The notes beneath the pieces are model-generated. The model saw only the letters and a list, made by a program, of their open reading frames with translations, made no database searches and was not told the origin of the DNA. The position numbers and the translations under genes were made by a program. Positions 9,178 through 17,609 of a stretch of 64,000 nt of DNA are shown piece after piece. This stretch comes from Mycobacterium shigaense (GTDB taxonomy: Bacteria; Actinomycetota; Actinomycetes; Mycobacteriales; Mycobacteriaceae), in contig NZ_AP018164.1 in NCBI RefSeq assembly GCF_002356315.1, positions 1,178,001-1,242,000 of the forward strand. Direction: 5' to 3'. Each line of letters begins with the position of its first letter. Positions within the stretch are counted from its first letter, which is position 1.

Positions 9178-10902
9178 GTGAGTGACCCGATTTCCCACCT
9201 GGGCCCCGAGCAGCGCGCGGCGGCCTGGCAGCGGCTGGGCGCCGAGCAGTTCGATGTCGTTGTCATCGGCGGCGGCGTGGTGGGTTCCGGGTGTGCGCTG
9301 GACGCGGCTACCCGCGGCCTCAAGGTGGCGCTGGTGGAGGCGCGCGACCTGGCGTCGGGCACCTCGAGCCGCTCGTCGAAGATGTTCCACGGCGGGCTGC
9401 GTTACCTCGAGCAACTGGAATTCGGGCTGGTGCGCGAGGCGCTCCACGAGCGCGAGCTGTCGCTGACCCGGCTGGCGCCGCACCTGGTCAAGCCGATGCC
9501 GTTCCTGTTCCCGTTGACTCATCGGTGGTGGGAGCGGCCGTACACCGCGGCGGGCATCTTCCTCTACGACAGCCTGGGCGGCGCGAAATCCGTTCCGGCA
9601 CAGAAGCATTTCACTCGCGCAGGAGCGTTGCGGCTGAGCCCCGGCCTGAAGCGGACGTCCTTGATCGGGGGAATCCGCTACTACGACACCGTCGTCGACG
9701 ATGCCCGGCACACCATGACGGTCGCGCGCACCGCCGCGCACTACGGCGCCGTGGTGCGGTGCTCGACGCAGGTGGTCGCGCTGCTGCGCGAGGGTGACCG
9801 GGTAATCGGGGTGCGGGTCCGCGACTCCGAGGACGGCTCGATCGCCGAGGTCCGCGGCCACGTCGTGGTCAATGCGACCGGGGTGTGGACTGACGAGATC
9901 CAGGCGCTGTCCAAGCAGCGCGGGCGGTTTCAGGTGCGCGCGTCCAAGGGCGTGCACATCGTGGTGCCGCGCGACCGCATCGTCAGCGACGTCGCGATCA
10001 TCCTGCGCACCGAGAAGTCGGTGATGTTCGTCATACCGTGGGGCAGCCACTGGATCATCGGAACCACCGACACCGACTGGAATCTCGACCTCGCCCATCC
10101 CGCGGCGACCAAGGCCGACATCGACTACATCCTGCAAACCGTGAACACCGTCCTGGCCACCCCGCTGACGCACGCCGACATCGACGGCGTGTACGCGGGG
10201 CTGCGGCCGCTGCTGGCCGGCGAGAGCGAGGAGACCTCCAAGCTGTCCCGCGAGCACGCCGTCGCGGTGCCCGCGCCCGGCCTGGTCGCCATTGCCGGCG
10301 GCAAATACACCACCTACCGGGTGATGGCCGCCGACGCGATCGACACCGCGGTGCAGTTCGTCCCGGCCCGGGTCGCGCCGTCGATCACCGAGAAGGTGAG
10401 CCTGCTCGGTGCCGACGGTTACTTCGCGTTGATCAACCAGGTCGAGCACGTTGGCGAACTGGTCGGCCTGCACCCGTACCGGGTGCGCCACCTGCTGGAC
10501 CGCTACGGCTCGCTGATGGACGACGTGCTTGCCCTGGCGGCCGGCCGGCCCGACCTGCTCACCCCGATCGCGGAGGCGCCGGGCTACCTGAAGGTCGAAG
10601 CCCTCTACGCCGTCACCGCCGAAGGGGCCCTACACCTCGAGGACATTCTGGCCCGGCGGATGCGCATCTCGATCGAGTACTCGCACCGCGGCGTCGCCTG
10701 CGCCCGCGAGGTCGCCGAGATCGTCGCCCCGGTGCTGGGGTGGTCCGCCGCGGACGTCGATCGCGAGGTCGCCAACTACACCGCGCGGGTGGACGCCGAG
10801 ATCCTCTCGCAGGCCCAGCCCGACGACGTGTCGGCCGACGAGTTGAGGGCCAGCGCGCCGGAGGCGCGCGCCGAGATTCTCGAGCCGGTCCCGCTCAATT
10901 GA
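9178..10902 (+). CDS. glpD2: Glycerol-3-phosphate dehydrogenase GlpD2
   Basis: FAD-dependent sn-glycerol-3-phosphate dehydrogenase, 574 residues. It oxidises glycerol 3-phosphate to dihydroxyacetone phosphate and donates electrons to the quinone pool at the membrane. The Rossmann motif VIGGGVVGSG is at about residue 25, followed by SSRSSKMFHGGLRYLEQ, typical of GlpD. The C-terminal helical domain is present. Start codon GTG. It follows lpdA closely and overlaps the next gene by four bases (TTGA). Confidence 0.93.
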   Translation: MSDPISHLGPEQRAAAWQRLGAEQFDVVVIGGGVVGSGCALDAATRGLKVALVEARDLASGTSSRSSKMFHGGLRYLEQLEFGLVREALHERELSLTRLAPHLVKPMPFLFPLTHRWWERPYTAAGIFLYDSLGGAKSVPAQKHFTRAGALRLSPGLKRTSLIGGIRYYDTVVDDARHTMTVARTAAHYGAVVRCSTQVVALLREGDRVIGVRVRDSEDGSIAEVRGHVVVNATGVWTDEIQALSKQRGRFQVRASKGVHIVVPRDRIVSDVAIILRTEKSVMFVIPWGSHWIIGTTDTDWNLDLAHPAATKADIDYILQTVNTVLATPLTHADIDGVYAGLRPLLAGESEETSKLSREHAVAVPAPGLVAIAGGKYTTYRVMAADAIDTAVQFVPARVAPSITEKVSLLGADGYFALINQVEHVGELVGLHPYRVRHLLDRYGSLMDDVLALAAGRPDLLTPIAEAPGYLKVEALYAVTAEGALHLEDILARRMRISIEYSHRGVACAREVAEIVAPVLGWSAADVDREVANYTARVDAEILSQAQPDDVSADELRASAPEARAEILEPVPLN

Positions 10903-11753
10903 GGCCCGCCCCCCTGCCCGTTCGCGACGGCTTGGGACCCGCCCGGGTGCGGCTGCACGGGGGGCTGGTGCTGACTGAGCTGACCGCCCGGTTCGGTGAG
11001 CAGGCCGCGGCCAAGGTGCTGGCCGGGGAGGTCGTCGACGCCGAGGGCGTGTCGGTTGACGGCACGACGGTGCTGCCCGCCGGCGCCAGCGTGTACCTCT
11101 ACCGTGACCTGCCGGTGGAGGTGCCGGTGCCCTTCGACATCCCGGTGCTGCATCGCGACGACGACATCGTCGTGGTCGACAAGCCACACTTCCTGGCCAC
11201 CATGCCGCGAGGCCGGCACGTCGCGCAGACCGCGCTGGTGCGGCTGCGCCGCGAATTGGACCTGCCCGAGCTCGGCCCCGCGCATCGGCTGGACCGGTTG
11301 ACCGCGGGGGTGCTGCTGTTCACCACGCGCCGCGAGCTACGCGGTGCCTATCAGACGATGTTCGCCCGCGGCGAGGTCGCCAAGACATATCTGGCGCGGG
11401 CCGCGGTCGACCCGGCGCTGGTGTTGCCGCGGGTGGTGCGCAGCCGCATCGTCAAGCGCCGCGGCCGGCTGCAGGCCTGCTGCGAGCCCGGTGCGCCCAA
11501 TGCCGAGACGCTGGTGGAAAGCGCGGGCGACGGCCTCTATCGGCTGACGCCGCGCACCGGGCGCACCCATCAACTGCGGGTGCACATGGCGTCGCTGGGC
11601 CTACCGATCGCGGGTGACCCGCTGTATCCCGACGTCATCGACGTGCCGGCCGACGACTTCGGCACGCCGTTGCAGTTGTTGGCCCAACGCATCGCGTTCG
11701 ACGATCCGATCAGCGGGTCGCGCCGCGAGTTCGTCAGCTGCCGAGTGCTGTAG
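10899..11753 (+). CDS. RluA-family pseudouridine synthase (Rv3300c-like)
   Basis: Predicted 284-residue RNA pseudouridine synthase. The catalytic loop HRLDRLTAGVLLF carries the active-site Asp, and RTGRTHQLRVHMASLGLPIAGDPLY is the conserved RluA C-terminal block (quoted in part here as RTGRTHQLRVHM). I place the start at TTG 10899, overlapping the glpD2 stop as TTGA, because similarity begins at once with RPAPLPVRDGLG; no ATG or GTG lies close by in frame. The target RNA is unknown. Its last 153 bases lie antisense to the tail of the ATPase gene at 11601. Confidence 0.85.
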   Translation: MRPAPLPVRDGLGPARVRLHGGLVLTELTARFGEQAAAKVLAGEVVDAEGVSVDGTTVLPAGASVYLYRDLPVEVPVPFDIPVLHRDDDIVVVDKPHFLATMPRGRHVAQTALVRLRRELDLPELGPAHRLDRLTAGVLLFTTRRELRGAYQTMFARGEVAKTYLARAAVDPALVLPRVVRSRIVKRRGRLQACCEPGAPNAETLVESAGDGLYRLTPRTGRTHQLRVHMASLGLPIAGDPLYPDVIDVPADDFGTPLQLLAQRIAFDDPISGSRREFVSCRVL

Positions 11754-14051
11754 GGCGTCTTCTTCAGCCAACGTGAAGTAGTTCTCCTCCTCCTGGACGA
11801 AGTGCAGGAGGAGCAGGGCGTGCAGCCCATACAGGCAGGCCAGCAGGTCGTTCACCTGGTCGGTTTCCAGGCCGCCCGCGCCGCGGGCCAGCTCGAGATG
11901 GGCGCCGATGCGGTCGGCCAGGCGCGTGATCTCGGCATGCGTCCGGCTCATGGTGGCGGTGGCCTCGCCGGAACCCAGCGGGTGCGCCAGCGCGGGGTAG
12001 AGCTGGGTTTCCTCGGCCTGCTCGTGGGGCAGGATGCGGTCCGTGAGCAGGGTGTGTACCCGGGAAATCTCTTGTAGTACAGCCTGATTCGGTTCGGTCG
12101 CCAGGCGGTCGGCCGCCGCGCGCAGCAGTCCCACGATGGCGCGCAGTTCGTCGTGCTCGGCGTCGAAGCGGCGCAACATCCGTTCGGTTCGGCTGGGCAG
12201 GTCGACCTCGCCGGCCGGATCGCCGCGCAGCGCCCGCAACGCGTTGAGAATCACGGCAACGTCGATCGCCTCCTGCAGCAGCGCGCCCGCGGCCGGCGGC
12301 AACCACCCGATCGCGGCGACGATCATCGCGGCCAACGACAGCGTCATGCCGACGACCGCGCTCTGCACGGCGATGCGGCGTGACCAGCGGGCGATATCCA
12401 TCGCGTCGGCGAGCCGGTCCAGTCGATCCGTGGTCAGCACGATGTCGGCGGCCTCCGAGGATGCGGTGGAACCGCGCGCCCCCATCGCCACGCCGACGGT
12501 GGCCGCGGCCAGCGCCGGGGCGTCGTTGACCCCGTCGCCGACCATGACGGTTACCGCGCGGGCTTGTTCGGCGCGCACGGCGGCGACCTTGTCGGCGGGG
12601 CTCTGCTCGGCGTACACGTCGTCGAGCCCCAGCACGGCGGCGACCTCGCGGGCGGGTCCCACGCGGTCTCCCGTGAGCATCACCAATCGGCTCAGACCCG
12701 CACCGCGCAGCCGGCGCACCGTACGCGGGGCGTGCCGGCGTAGGGGGTCGCGCAGCAGCACCGCGCCGGCCGGGCGCCCGTCGATGCAGACCCAGGCGAT
12801 CGCGGCGCTGTCGAGCAGGGCCCGGTTCAGCACCGCGCGGGCCCAGGCCGCGTCGGGGGCTTCCCCGGTCAGCTTGCCGACCTGGACGCGCTGGTTGCCG
12901 ACGGTGGCGGTGACGCCGCGCCCGGGTTCTTCGACGACCTCGGTGGGCAGCGACAGCTGCAGCCCGCGGGTCAGGGCCTCGGTGACGATCGCCTCGGCCA
13001 GCACGTGCGGGGACAGCTGGTCCACGCAGGCGGCCAACCGAAGTATCTCGATCGCGTCCAGCCCGGCCGCGGCCGTCACGTCGATGACGGCCGGCCGTCC
13101 CATGGTCAGCGTGCCGGTCTTGTCCATCACCAACGTTGTTGCCTGCCCGAGGTTTTCCAGCGCAGCTCCGCCTCGGACGACCACGCCGTGCCGCGAGGCC
13201 CGCGACAGGCCGGAAACGATGGCCACCGGTGCGGCGAGCAACAAGGGGCATGGCGTCGCCACCACCAGCACCGCGACCGCCCGCACCGGCGACCCGCTGC
13301 CCAGCCACGCCCCGCCCGCGACCAGCAGCGTCAGCGGCAGGAACCACATCGCGTACCGATCGGCCAGCCGTACCACCGGCGCGTTCTGGGCTCCCGCCTG
13401 CGCGGCCAGCCGCACAATCTGCGCATAGGTGCTGCCCTCGGCCGTGGCGGTGGCCCGGATTTCGAACGCGCCACCGGCGTTGACCACCCCGCTGCGCACC
13501 GGCTCGCCGACGCCGCGCTCGATGTGCAGTGGCTCACCGGTGAGGACCGACTCGTCCAGCACCGCCACCGCATCGGCGACGCGCCCGTCCACCGGCACCA
13601 CCTCGCCGGGACCCACGACGAGCAAATCGTCGACGGCCACGTCCTGCAGTGCCGTGAGGGTTACCGCCGAACCCTCGCGGCGGCGCGCGAACCGGGGCGC
13701 GTGTTCGAGCAGCGCCCGGAGGTCGTGCGTGGCCCGGCGTTCGGCGGCCGCCTCGAGCGCCCGTCCGGTGCCCAGCATCACGGCGATCACCGCCCCGGCG
13801 AAGTATTCGCCGACCAGCAGCGTGCCGACGAGGGACAGCACCGCAATCAGGTCGACCCCGAACCGGCGCCGGCGCAGCGAGGCCAGCACCCACACCGCCG
13901 CCGGGACGGCAGCGGTCAGGGTGCCCGCGATCCAGCAGTCGTCGGCAAGCCGACGTGCGTGGGCCAGCCAGGCGATCCCGCCGCCCAGCCATGCGCCGAC
14001 GGTCACCGTCACCAGGATCGGTTCGACCGATCGGCGCAGCCGCGAGCGCAT
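11601..14051 (-). CDS. P1B-type metal ATPase fused to C-terminal hemerythrin domain
   Basis: A heavy-metal P-type ATPase of 816 residues from the ATG at 14051, which has a GAGG upstream; in-frame starts at 14093 and 14102 are possible. It carries LTGEP (actuator), the membrane metal-site TPCP near residue 266, DKTGTLT near 310 and GDGVND near 505. Residues about 628-768 form a hemerythrin-like helical domain with spaced His/Glu ligands (HDEL, PHEQAEE, THAE, LHALLLLHFVQEEE). TPC plus hemerythrin matches the P1B-5 class, whose studied member Nia exports Ni and Fe(II). The last 50 or so residues lie antisense to the pseudouridine synthase and look like read-through. H37Rv has no such gene at this position. 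Confidence 0.85.
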   Translation of the reverse strand: MRSRLRRSVEPILVTVTVGAWLGGGIAWLAHARRLADDCWIAGTLTAAVPAAVWVLASLRRRRFGVDLIAVLSLVGTLLVGEYFAGAVIAVMLGTGRALEAAAERRATHDLRALLEHAPRFARRREGSAVTLTALQDVAVDDLLVVGPGEVVPVDGRVADAVAVLDESVLTGEPLHIERGVGEPVRSGVVNAGGAFEIRATATAEGSTYAQIVRLAAQAGAQNAPVVRLADRYAMWFLPLTLLVAGGAWLGSGSPVRAVAVLVVATPCPLLLAAPVAIVSGLSRASRHGVVVRGGAALENLGQATTLVMDKTGTLTMGRPAVIDVTAAAGLDAIEILRLAACVDQLSPHVLAEAIVTEALTRGLQLSLPTEVVEEPGRGVTATVGNQRVQVGKLTGEAPDAAWARAVLNRALLDSAAIAWVCIDGRPAGAVLLRDPLRRHAPRTVRRLRGAGLSRLVMLTGDRVGPAREVAAVLGLDDVYAEQSPADKVAAVRAEQARAVTVMVGDGVNDAPALAAATVGVAMGARGSTASSEAADIVLTTDRLDRLADAMDIARWSRRIAVQSAVVGMTLSLAAMIVAAIGWLPPAAGALLQEAIDVAVILNALRALRGDPAGEVDLPSRTERMLRRFDAEHDELRAIVGLLRAAADRLATEPNQAVLQEISRVHTLLTDRILPHEQAEETQLYPALAHPLGSGEATATMSRTHAEITRLADRIGAHLELARGAGGLETDQVNDLLACLYGLHALLLLHFVQEEENYFTLAEEDALQHSAADELAARPADRIVERDALGQQLQRRAEVVGRHVDDVGIQRVTRDR

Positions 14052-14142
14052 GCTGTCAGCCTCGCCCGACCCGACGGCCCTGGCTAGGGTCATACGTCGC
14101 ACGTTGGGGAAATCCGGCGGGTTACTTGGGCCACCGGAATTG

Positions 14143-14156
14143 GGGACTCAGGTCAC
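14143..14156. promoter_or_regulatory. DosR-like box between ATPase and CBS genes
   Basis: The 14 bases GGGACTCAGGTCAC, preceded by TTG, match the palindromic core GGGAC-N4-GTCCC of the mycobacterial DosR site with one mismatch. The site lies 28 bases before the CBS gene start and 92 bases before the ATPase start on the other strand, so it could serve both. The match is by eye and unscored. Confidence 0.55.
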
Positions 14157-14183
14157 TAGGCGCGCCGTCGCGGCCGGGCAAGC

Positions 14184-14618
14184 ATGAGGGGCGTGACTGC
14201 CACCTCTTCTCCCGGGTCCATCCCCATCTCGACGATCGTCGGCGACCCTGTGGCCCGCGTCGTCGCCGACGCTACAGTTGCCGAGGTCGCCAAGGCCCTG
14301 GTGGCCTGCGACGTAGGGGTCGTCGTGATCGGTGACGACCCGCGGCCGACCGCCCTGGTGAGCGAACGCGACGTCGTCCGGGCCGTCGCCGCCGGGAGGG
14401 ACGCGGCCACTCTCCCTGCCACCGACATCGCCAGCACCAGACTGGTCTGGTGTGCCGCCGAGGCGACGGTGAATCAGGTCGCGGCCCAGATGATGGACCA
14501 CTACATCCGTCACGTGCTGGTCGACCGCGACGGAGCGCTGGTCGGGATCGTCTCTGCCCGCGACCTGCTGGGGGTGTACAACTCCTACGGCGCAGACCCA
14601 GATCTCGCCTGGGAATGA
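14184..14618 (+). CDS. CBS-domain protein (Hrp1-like)
   Basis: Small 144-residue protein made of two CBS domains, at about residues 15-70 and 80-138. CBS pairs bind adenosyl ligands and regulate partners. The size and layout resemble Hrp1 (Rv2626c), one of the most strongly DosR-induced proteins of M. tuberculosis. The ATG at 14184 and a GTG at 14193 are both possible starts. It overlaps the next gene by four bases (ATGA), so the two are coupled. Induction by hypoxia is inferred from the upstream DosR-like box. Confidence 0.8.
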   Translation: MRGVTATSSPGSIPISTIVGDPVARVVADATVAEVAKALVACDVGVVVIGDDPRPTALVSERDVVRAVAAGRDAATLPATDIASTRLVWCAAEATVNQVAAQMMDHYIRHVLVDRDGALVGIVSARDLLGVYNSYGADPDLAWE

Positions 14619-16171
14619 AGCCGCGATCGGTGGCCGCCCTGGTCGGTGGCGGTCTGGCCGGGCTCACCGGGTGGGATCTGCTGCAGCGCCGGCACGCCAT
14701 CATCCGCAACTACCCGATCGTCGGCCACCTGCGGTTCCTGCTGGAAGCGATCGGCCCCGAGTTGCGCCAGTACATCGTCACCGACAACGACGCGGAGCGG
14801 CCGTTCAGCCGCGACCAGCGGCGCTGGGTGTACACGTCGTCGAAGGCCGCCGATCGATACTTCGGATTCGGCACCGACAACGACCTGGAACGGGTGCACA
14901 ACTACCCGATCATCAAGCATGCGGCCTTCCCGGTGCCGCCGCCGGACGGCGAGCCCACCCACCCCGACCCGGCCGTGCCCCTGCCGGCGGCCAAGGTGCT
15001 CGGGGGCGCCCGGCGGCGGGCCAAGGCGTTTCGGCCCTCGTCGCTGGTCAACGTGTCCGCGATGAGTTTCGGGTCGCTGTCGGGCGCGGCGGTCACCGCA
15101 CTCAACACGGGCGCGCGCATCGCCGGCGCCCTGCACACCACCGGCGAGGGCGGTGTGTCGCCGTACCACCTGCACGGCGGCGACCTCGTGTGGCAGATCG
15201 GTACGGGCTATTTCGGCTGCCGCGACGCGGACGGTGCCTTCAGCCTGGACCGCCTGCTCGACCGGGTGGCGGCGACGCCGGCGATCCGGGCCATCGAGAT
15301 CAAGCTGAGCCAGGGCGCCAAGCCCGGGTTGGGCGGCGTGCTGCCCGGCGCGAAGGTCACGCCCGAAATCGCCGCGATCCGCGGCGTGCCGGTGGGCGTG
15401 GACTGCAAGAGCCCGGCCGGGCATTCCGCATTCGACGACGTCGACGGGCTGCTCGAGTTCGTCGAGACCATCGCGGCCGGCACGGGTCTGCCGGTGGGCA
15501 TCAAGTCGGCGGTGGGGGAGGCGTCGTTCTGGCTGGATCTGGCCGAGCGCATGTCGCGCACCGGCCACGGCGTCGACTTCGTCACCGTGGACGGCGGCGA
15601 GGGTGGCACCGGGGCGGCCCCGTTGGTCTTCACCGACCACGTCGCCCTGCCGTTCAAGTGGGCGTTTCCGCGCGTCTACCGGGCCTTCGCCGAGCGGGAT
15701 CTGCACCACGACGTGGTCTTCATCGGGTCGGGCAAGCTCGGCATCCCCGAGAACGGCCTGCTGGCCCTGGCCATGGGCTGCGACATGATCAACGTCGCCC
15801 GGACCGCGATGTTCTCCATCGGCTGCATCCAGGCCCAGCGCTGCCACACGGGTCGCTGTCCGTCCGGGGTCGCCACCCAGTCCGCGTGGCTGCAACACGG
15901 CCTGGACCCGGCTCTGAAATCGATCCGCTGCGCCAACTATCTGGCCGCGCTGCGGTTCGACTTGATGTCCGTGGCGCGCGCGTGCGGCTACGTCCACCCC
16001 GCACTGGTGCCCCTCGGCGCGATCGAGCTGCTCGACGTCGACCTCAAGGCGGTGCGGGTCGACCAGTTGTTCGACTACCGGCCGGGGTGGGGGATGCCCG
16101 GGCCGGCCGACGTCGACGCGATCACCGAACTATGCGGTCAAGGGTTCGCCCTTGGGCGGCCGGCGCCGTGA
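14615..16171 (+). CDS. FMN-binding glutamate-synthase-domain protein
   Basis: A 518-residue stand-alone version of the FMN/Fe-S synthase domain of glutamate synthase, without the glutaminase domain of full-length GltB. A short hydrophobic segment lies near the N-terminus. The phosphate/FMN-binding EGGTGAAP region is near residue 332, and the 3Fe-4S ligands are seen as CIQAQRCHTGRC (C-x5-C-x4-C) near residue 408. Proteins of this kind may use free ammonia or act on other substrates; the reaction here is not known. The start ATG at 14615 overlaps the CBS gene. The 3' end overlaps the convergent DUF5994-like gene by 42 bases. Confidence 0.85.
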   Translation: MKPRSVAALVGGGLAGLTGWDLLQRRHAIIRNYPIVGHLRFLLEAIGPELRQYIVTDNDAERPFSRDQRRWVYTSSKAADRYFGFGTDNDLERVHNYPIIKHAAFPVPPPDGEPTHPDPAVPLPAAKVLGGARRRAKAFRPSSLVNVSAMSFGSLSGAAVTALNTGARIAGALHTTGEGGVSPYHLHGGDLVWQIGTGYFGCRDADGAFSLDRLLDRVAATPAIRAIEIKLSQGAKPGLGGVLPGAKVTPEIAAIRGVPVGVDCKSPAGHSAFDDVDGLLEFVETIAAGTGLPVGIKSAVGEASFWLDLAERMSRTGHGVDFVTVDGGEGGTGAAPLVFTDHVALPFKWAFPRVYRAFAERDLHHDVVFIGSGKLGIPENGLLALAMGCDMINVARTAMFSIGCIQAQRCHTGRCPSGVATQSAWLQHGLDPALKSIRCANYLAALRFDLMSVARACGYVHPALVPLGAIELLDVDLKAVRVDQLFDYRPGWGMPGPADVDAITELCGQGFALGRPAP

Positions 16172-16753
16172 TCGCTGCCGGGTTTCGATCATCCGGTTGT
16201 GAACGATGTGCTCGACGAGGATCGGGACGAAACTCTGCACCGGAGCGGTGACGAACTGCTGAGCCGCTTCCTCGCACCAGCGCCGGATTTGTGCCGTTCG
16301 CTGCTCGTCGCCGAGTCCTTCCTGCCGGGCCAACTTTTCGGCGACCTCGCCCAGCGATCGTGCGACCGTCGAATTACTCGCCGGTGCAGCGTCATTGGTC
16401 GCTCCCGCCTCCTGCAGGGCTTGCCGGGCCGCCGCTGCGCTGCTGTCCGGCCGGACGACCCGCAGGGTGAGGTGTTGACCGTTCTGGCCGATCAGAATGA
16501 CACTCGCCGGCTCGTCACTGGTGAAACCCAGCAATTCGATGCTGTGCCCGGCGATCTCGGCCAATTGCGGCGTCTCGCTCCAGCCGTTGCGGCGGTAACC
16601 CACCATCACGACTTGCCCGAGTCGCTCGGAGACCGACGCCACCAGCTCCGGTAGCTCGTCGACCAAATGCTGCGACCGCGGCCACCAAGCCCCGTCGACG
16701 TGTTCCGATGCTGCACGATACGGCTTGAGTTGCAAACGACTTTCGCGTTCCAC
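16130..16753 (-). CDS. DUF5994-like protein with C-terminal helical domain
   Basis: A 207-residue protein of unknown function. The N-terminal half resembles DUF5994, with RLQLKPYR then GAWWPRS followed by a beta-rich segment. The C-terminal part, about residues 125-185, looks like the short three-helix-bundle domain common in mycobacteria. I chose the GTG at 16753 because an AGGTGG lies just upstream and similarity starts immediately after; a GTG at 16813 would add 20 unlike residues. In other mycobacteria such proteins often lie among dormancy-regulon genes (recollection), which fits the island here. Confidence 0.65.
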   Translation of the reverse strand: MERESRLQLKPYRAASEHVDGAWWPRSQHLVDELPELVASVSERLGQVVMVGYRRNGWSETPQLAEIAGHSIELLGFTSDEPASVILIGQNGQHLTLRVVRPDSSAAAARQALQEAGATNDAAPASNSTVARSLGEVAEKLARQEGLGDEQRTAQIRRWCEEAAQQFVTAPVQSFVPILVEHIVHNRMIETRQRSRRRPPKGEPLTA

Positions 16754-16869
16754 GGTGGACCACCTGCATGCTCGGACTGGCCGGGAGCCCTCGCCGTTGA
16801 GGCCCCGATTCACCGGCAGATTAACCGCCGGCGGCGTCTACTCGCAGGTGCCGTTCAGGTCCAGCATCG

Positions 16870-16883
16870 GGGGCTTTGGTCAC
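16870..16883. promoter_or_regulatory. DosR-like box upstream of phoY1
   Basis: GGGGCTTTGGTCAC fits the DosR core GGGAC-TTTN-GTCCC with one mismatch in each half, and the central TTTG agrees with the consensus TTTN. It ends 36 bases before the phoY1 start and lies 117 bases from the start of the divergent DUF5994-like gene. The match is by eye and unscored. Confidence 0.5.
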
Positions 16884-16919
16884 TTGCGCGCAGTTGCCGA
16901 CTGCGGCAAATTCGCACTC

Positions 16920-17585
16920 ATGCGTACCGCGTATCACCAACAGCTGACCGAGCTGACGGCGCAGCTGGGTGAGATGTGTGGCCTGGCCGGGGCGGCGATA
17001 CAGGCCGCGACCCGGGCCCTGCTGGATGCCGACATCGCCGCCGCCGAACAGGTGATCCGTGACCACGAACGGATCGTGACGATGCGGACCCAGGTCGACA
17101 AGGCGGCGTTTGCGCTGCTTGCGCTGCAGCAACCGGTCGCCGGCGAGCTGCGCGAGATTTTCAGTGCCATCCAGATCATCGGCGACGTGGAACGGATGGG
17201 TGCGCTCGCGGTGCACGTCGCCGAGATCGCCCGCCACCAGTACCCCAAGCACGTCATTCCCGGTCACCTCCGCGAGTGCTTCACCGCGATGGGCGCGCTG
17301 GCAATTGCGTTGGGCGACAGCGCACGACAGGTGCTGGTGTCCGGCGACCCGCTGGAAGCGGCACGACTTCACGAGCAAGACGACGCGATGGACGAGCTGT
17401 ACCGGCAGCTGTTGAGCGGGTTGATCGACGGCGAATGGCCCCACGCGGTGTCGGACGGCGTGGAGGCGGCGTTGCTCGGACGCTTCTATGAACGCTTCGC
17501 CGACCACGCCGTCGAGATCGGCCGCCGCGTTATCTTCATGAGCAGCGGCGAGCTGCCCCGCGAGGACCCGATTTCCACCTTCTGA
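16920..17585 (+). CDS. phoY1: PhoU-family phosphate regulator PhoY1
   Basis: PhoU-like all-helical protein of 221 residues, the exact length of M. tuberculosis PhoY1. Two three-helix repeats are visible, each with the metal-binding type pattern (AIQIIGDVERMGALAVHVAEI and RFYERFADHAVEIGRR, given here in part as IGDVERMG and YERFADHAVEIG). PhoU proteins restrain the SenX3-RegX3 phosphate response and influence persister formation. In M. tuberculosis phoY1 follows glpD2; here the accessory island separates them. The gene ends 24 bases before mgtA, so the two are probably cotranscribed. Confidence 0.88.
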   Translation: MRTAYHQQLTELTAQLGEMCGLAGAAIQAATRALLDADIAAAEQVIRDHERIVTMRTQVDKAAFALLALQQPVAGELREIFSAIQIIGDVERMGALAVHVAEIARHQYPKHVIPGHLRECFTAMGALAIALGDSARQVLVSGDPLEAARLHEQDDAMDELYRQLLSGLIDGEWPHAVSDGVEAALLGRFYERFADHAVEIGRRVIFMSSGELPREDPISTF

Positions 17586-17609
17586 TCCGTCGGCCAAGGA
17601 CAGCCCGCC

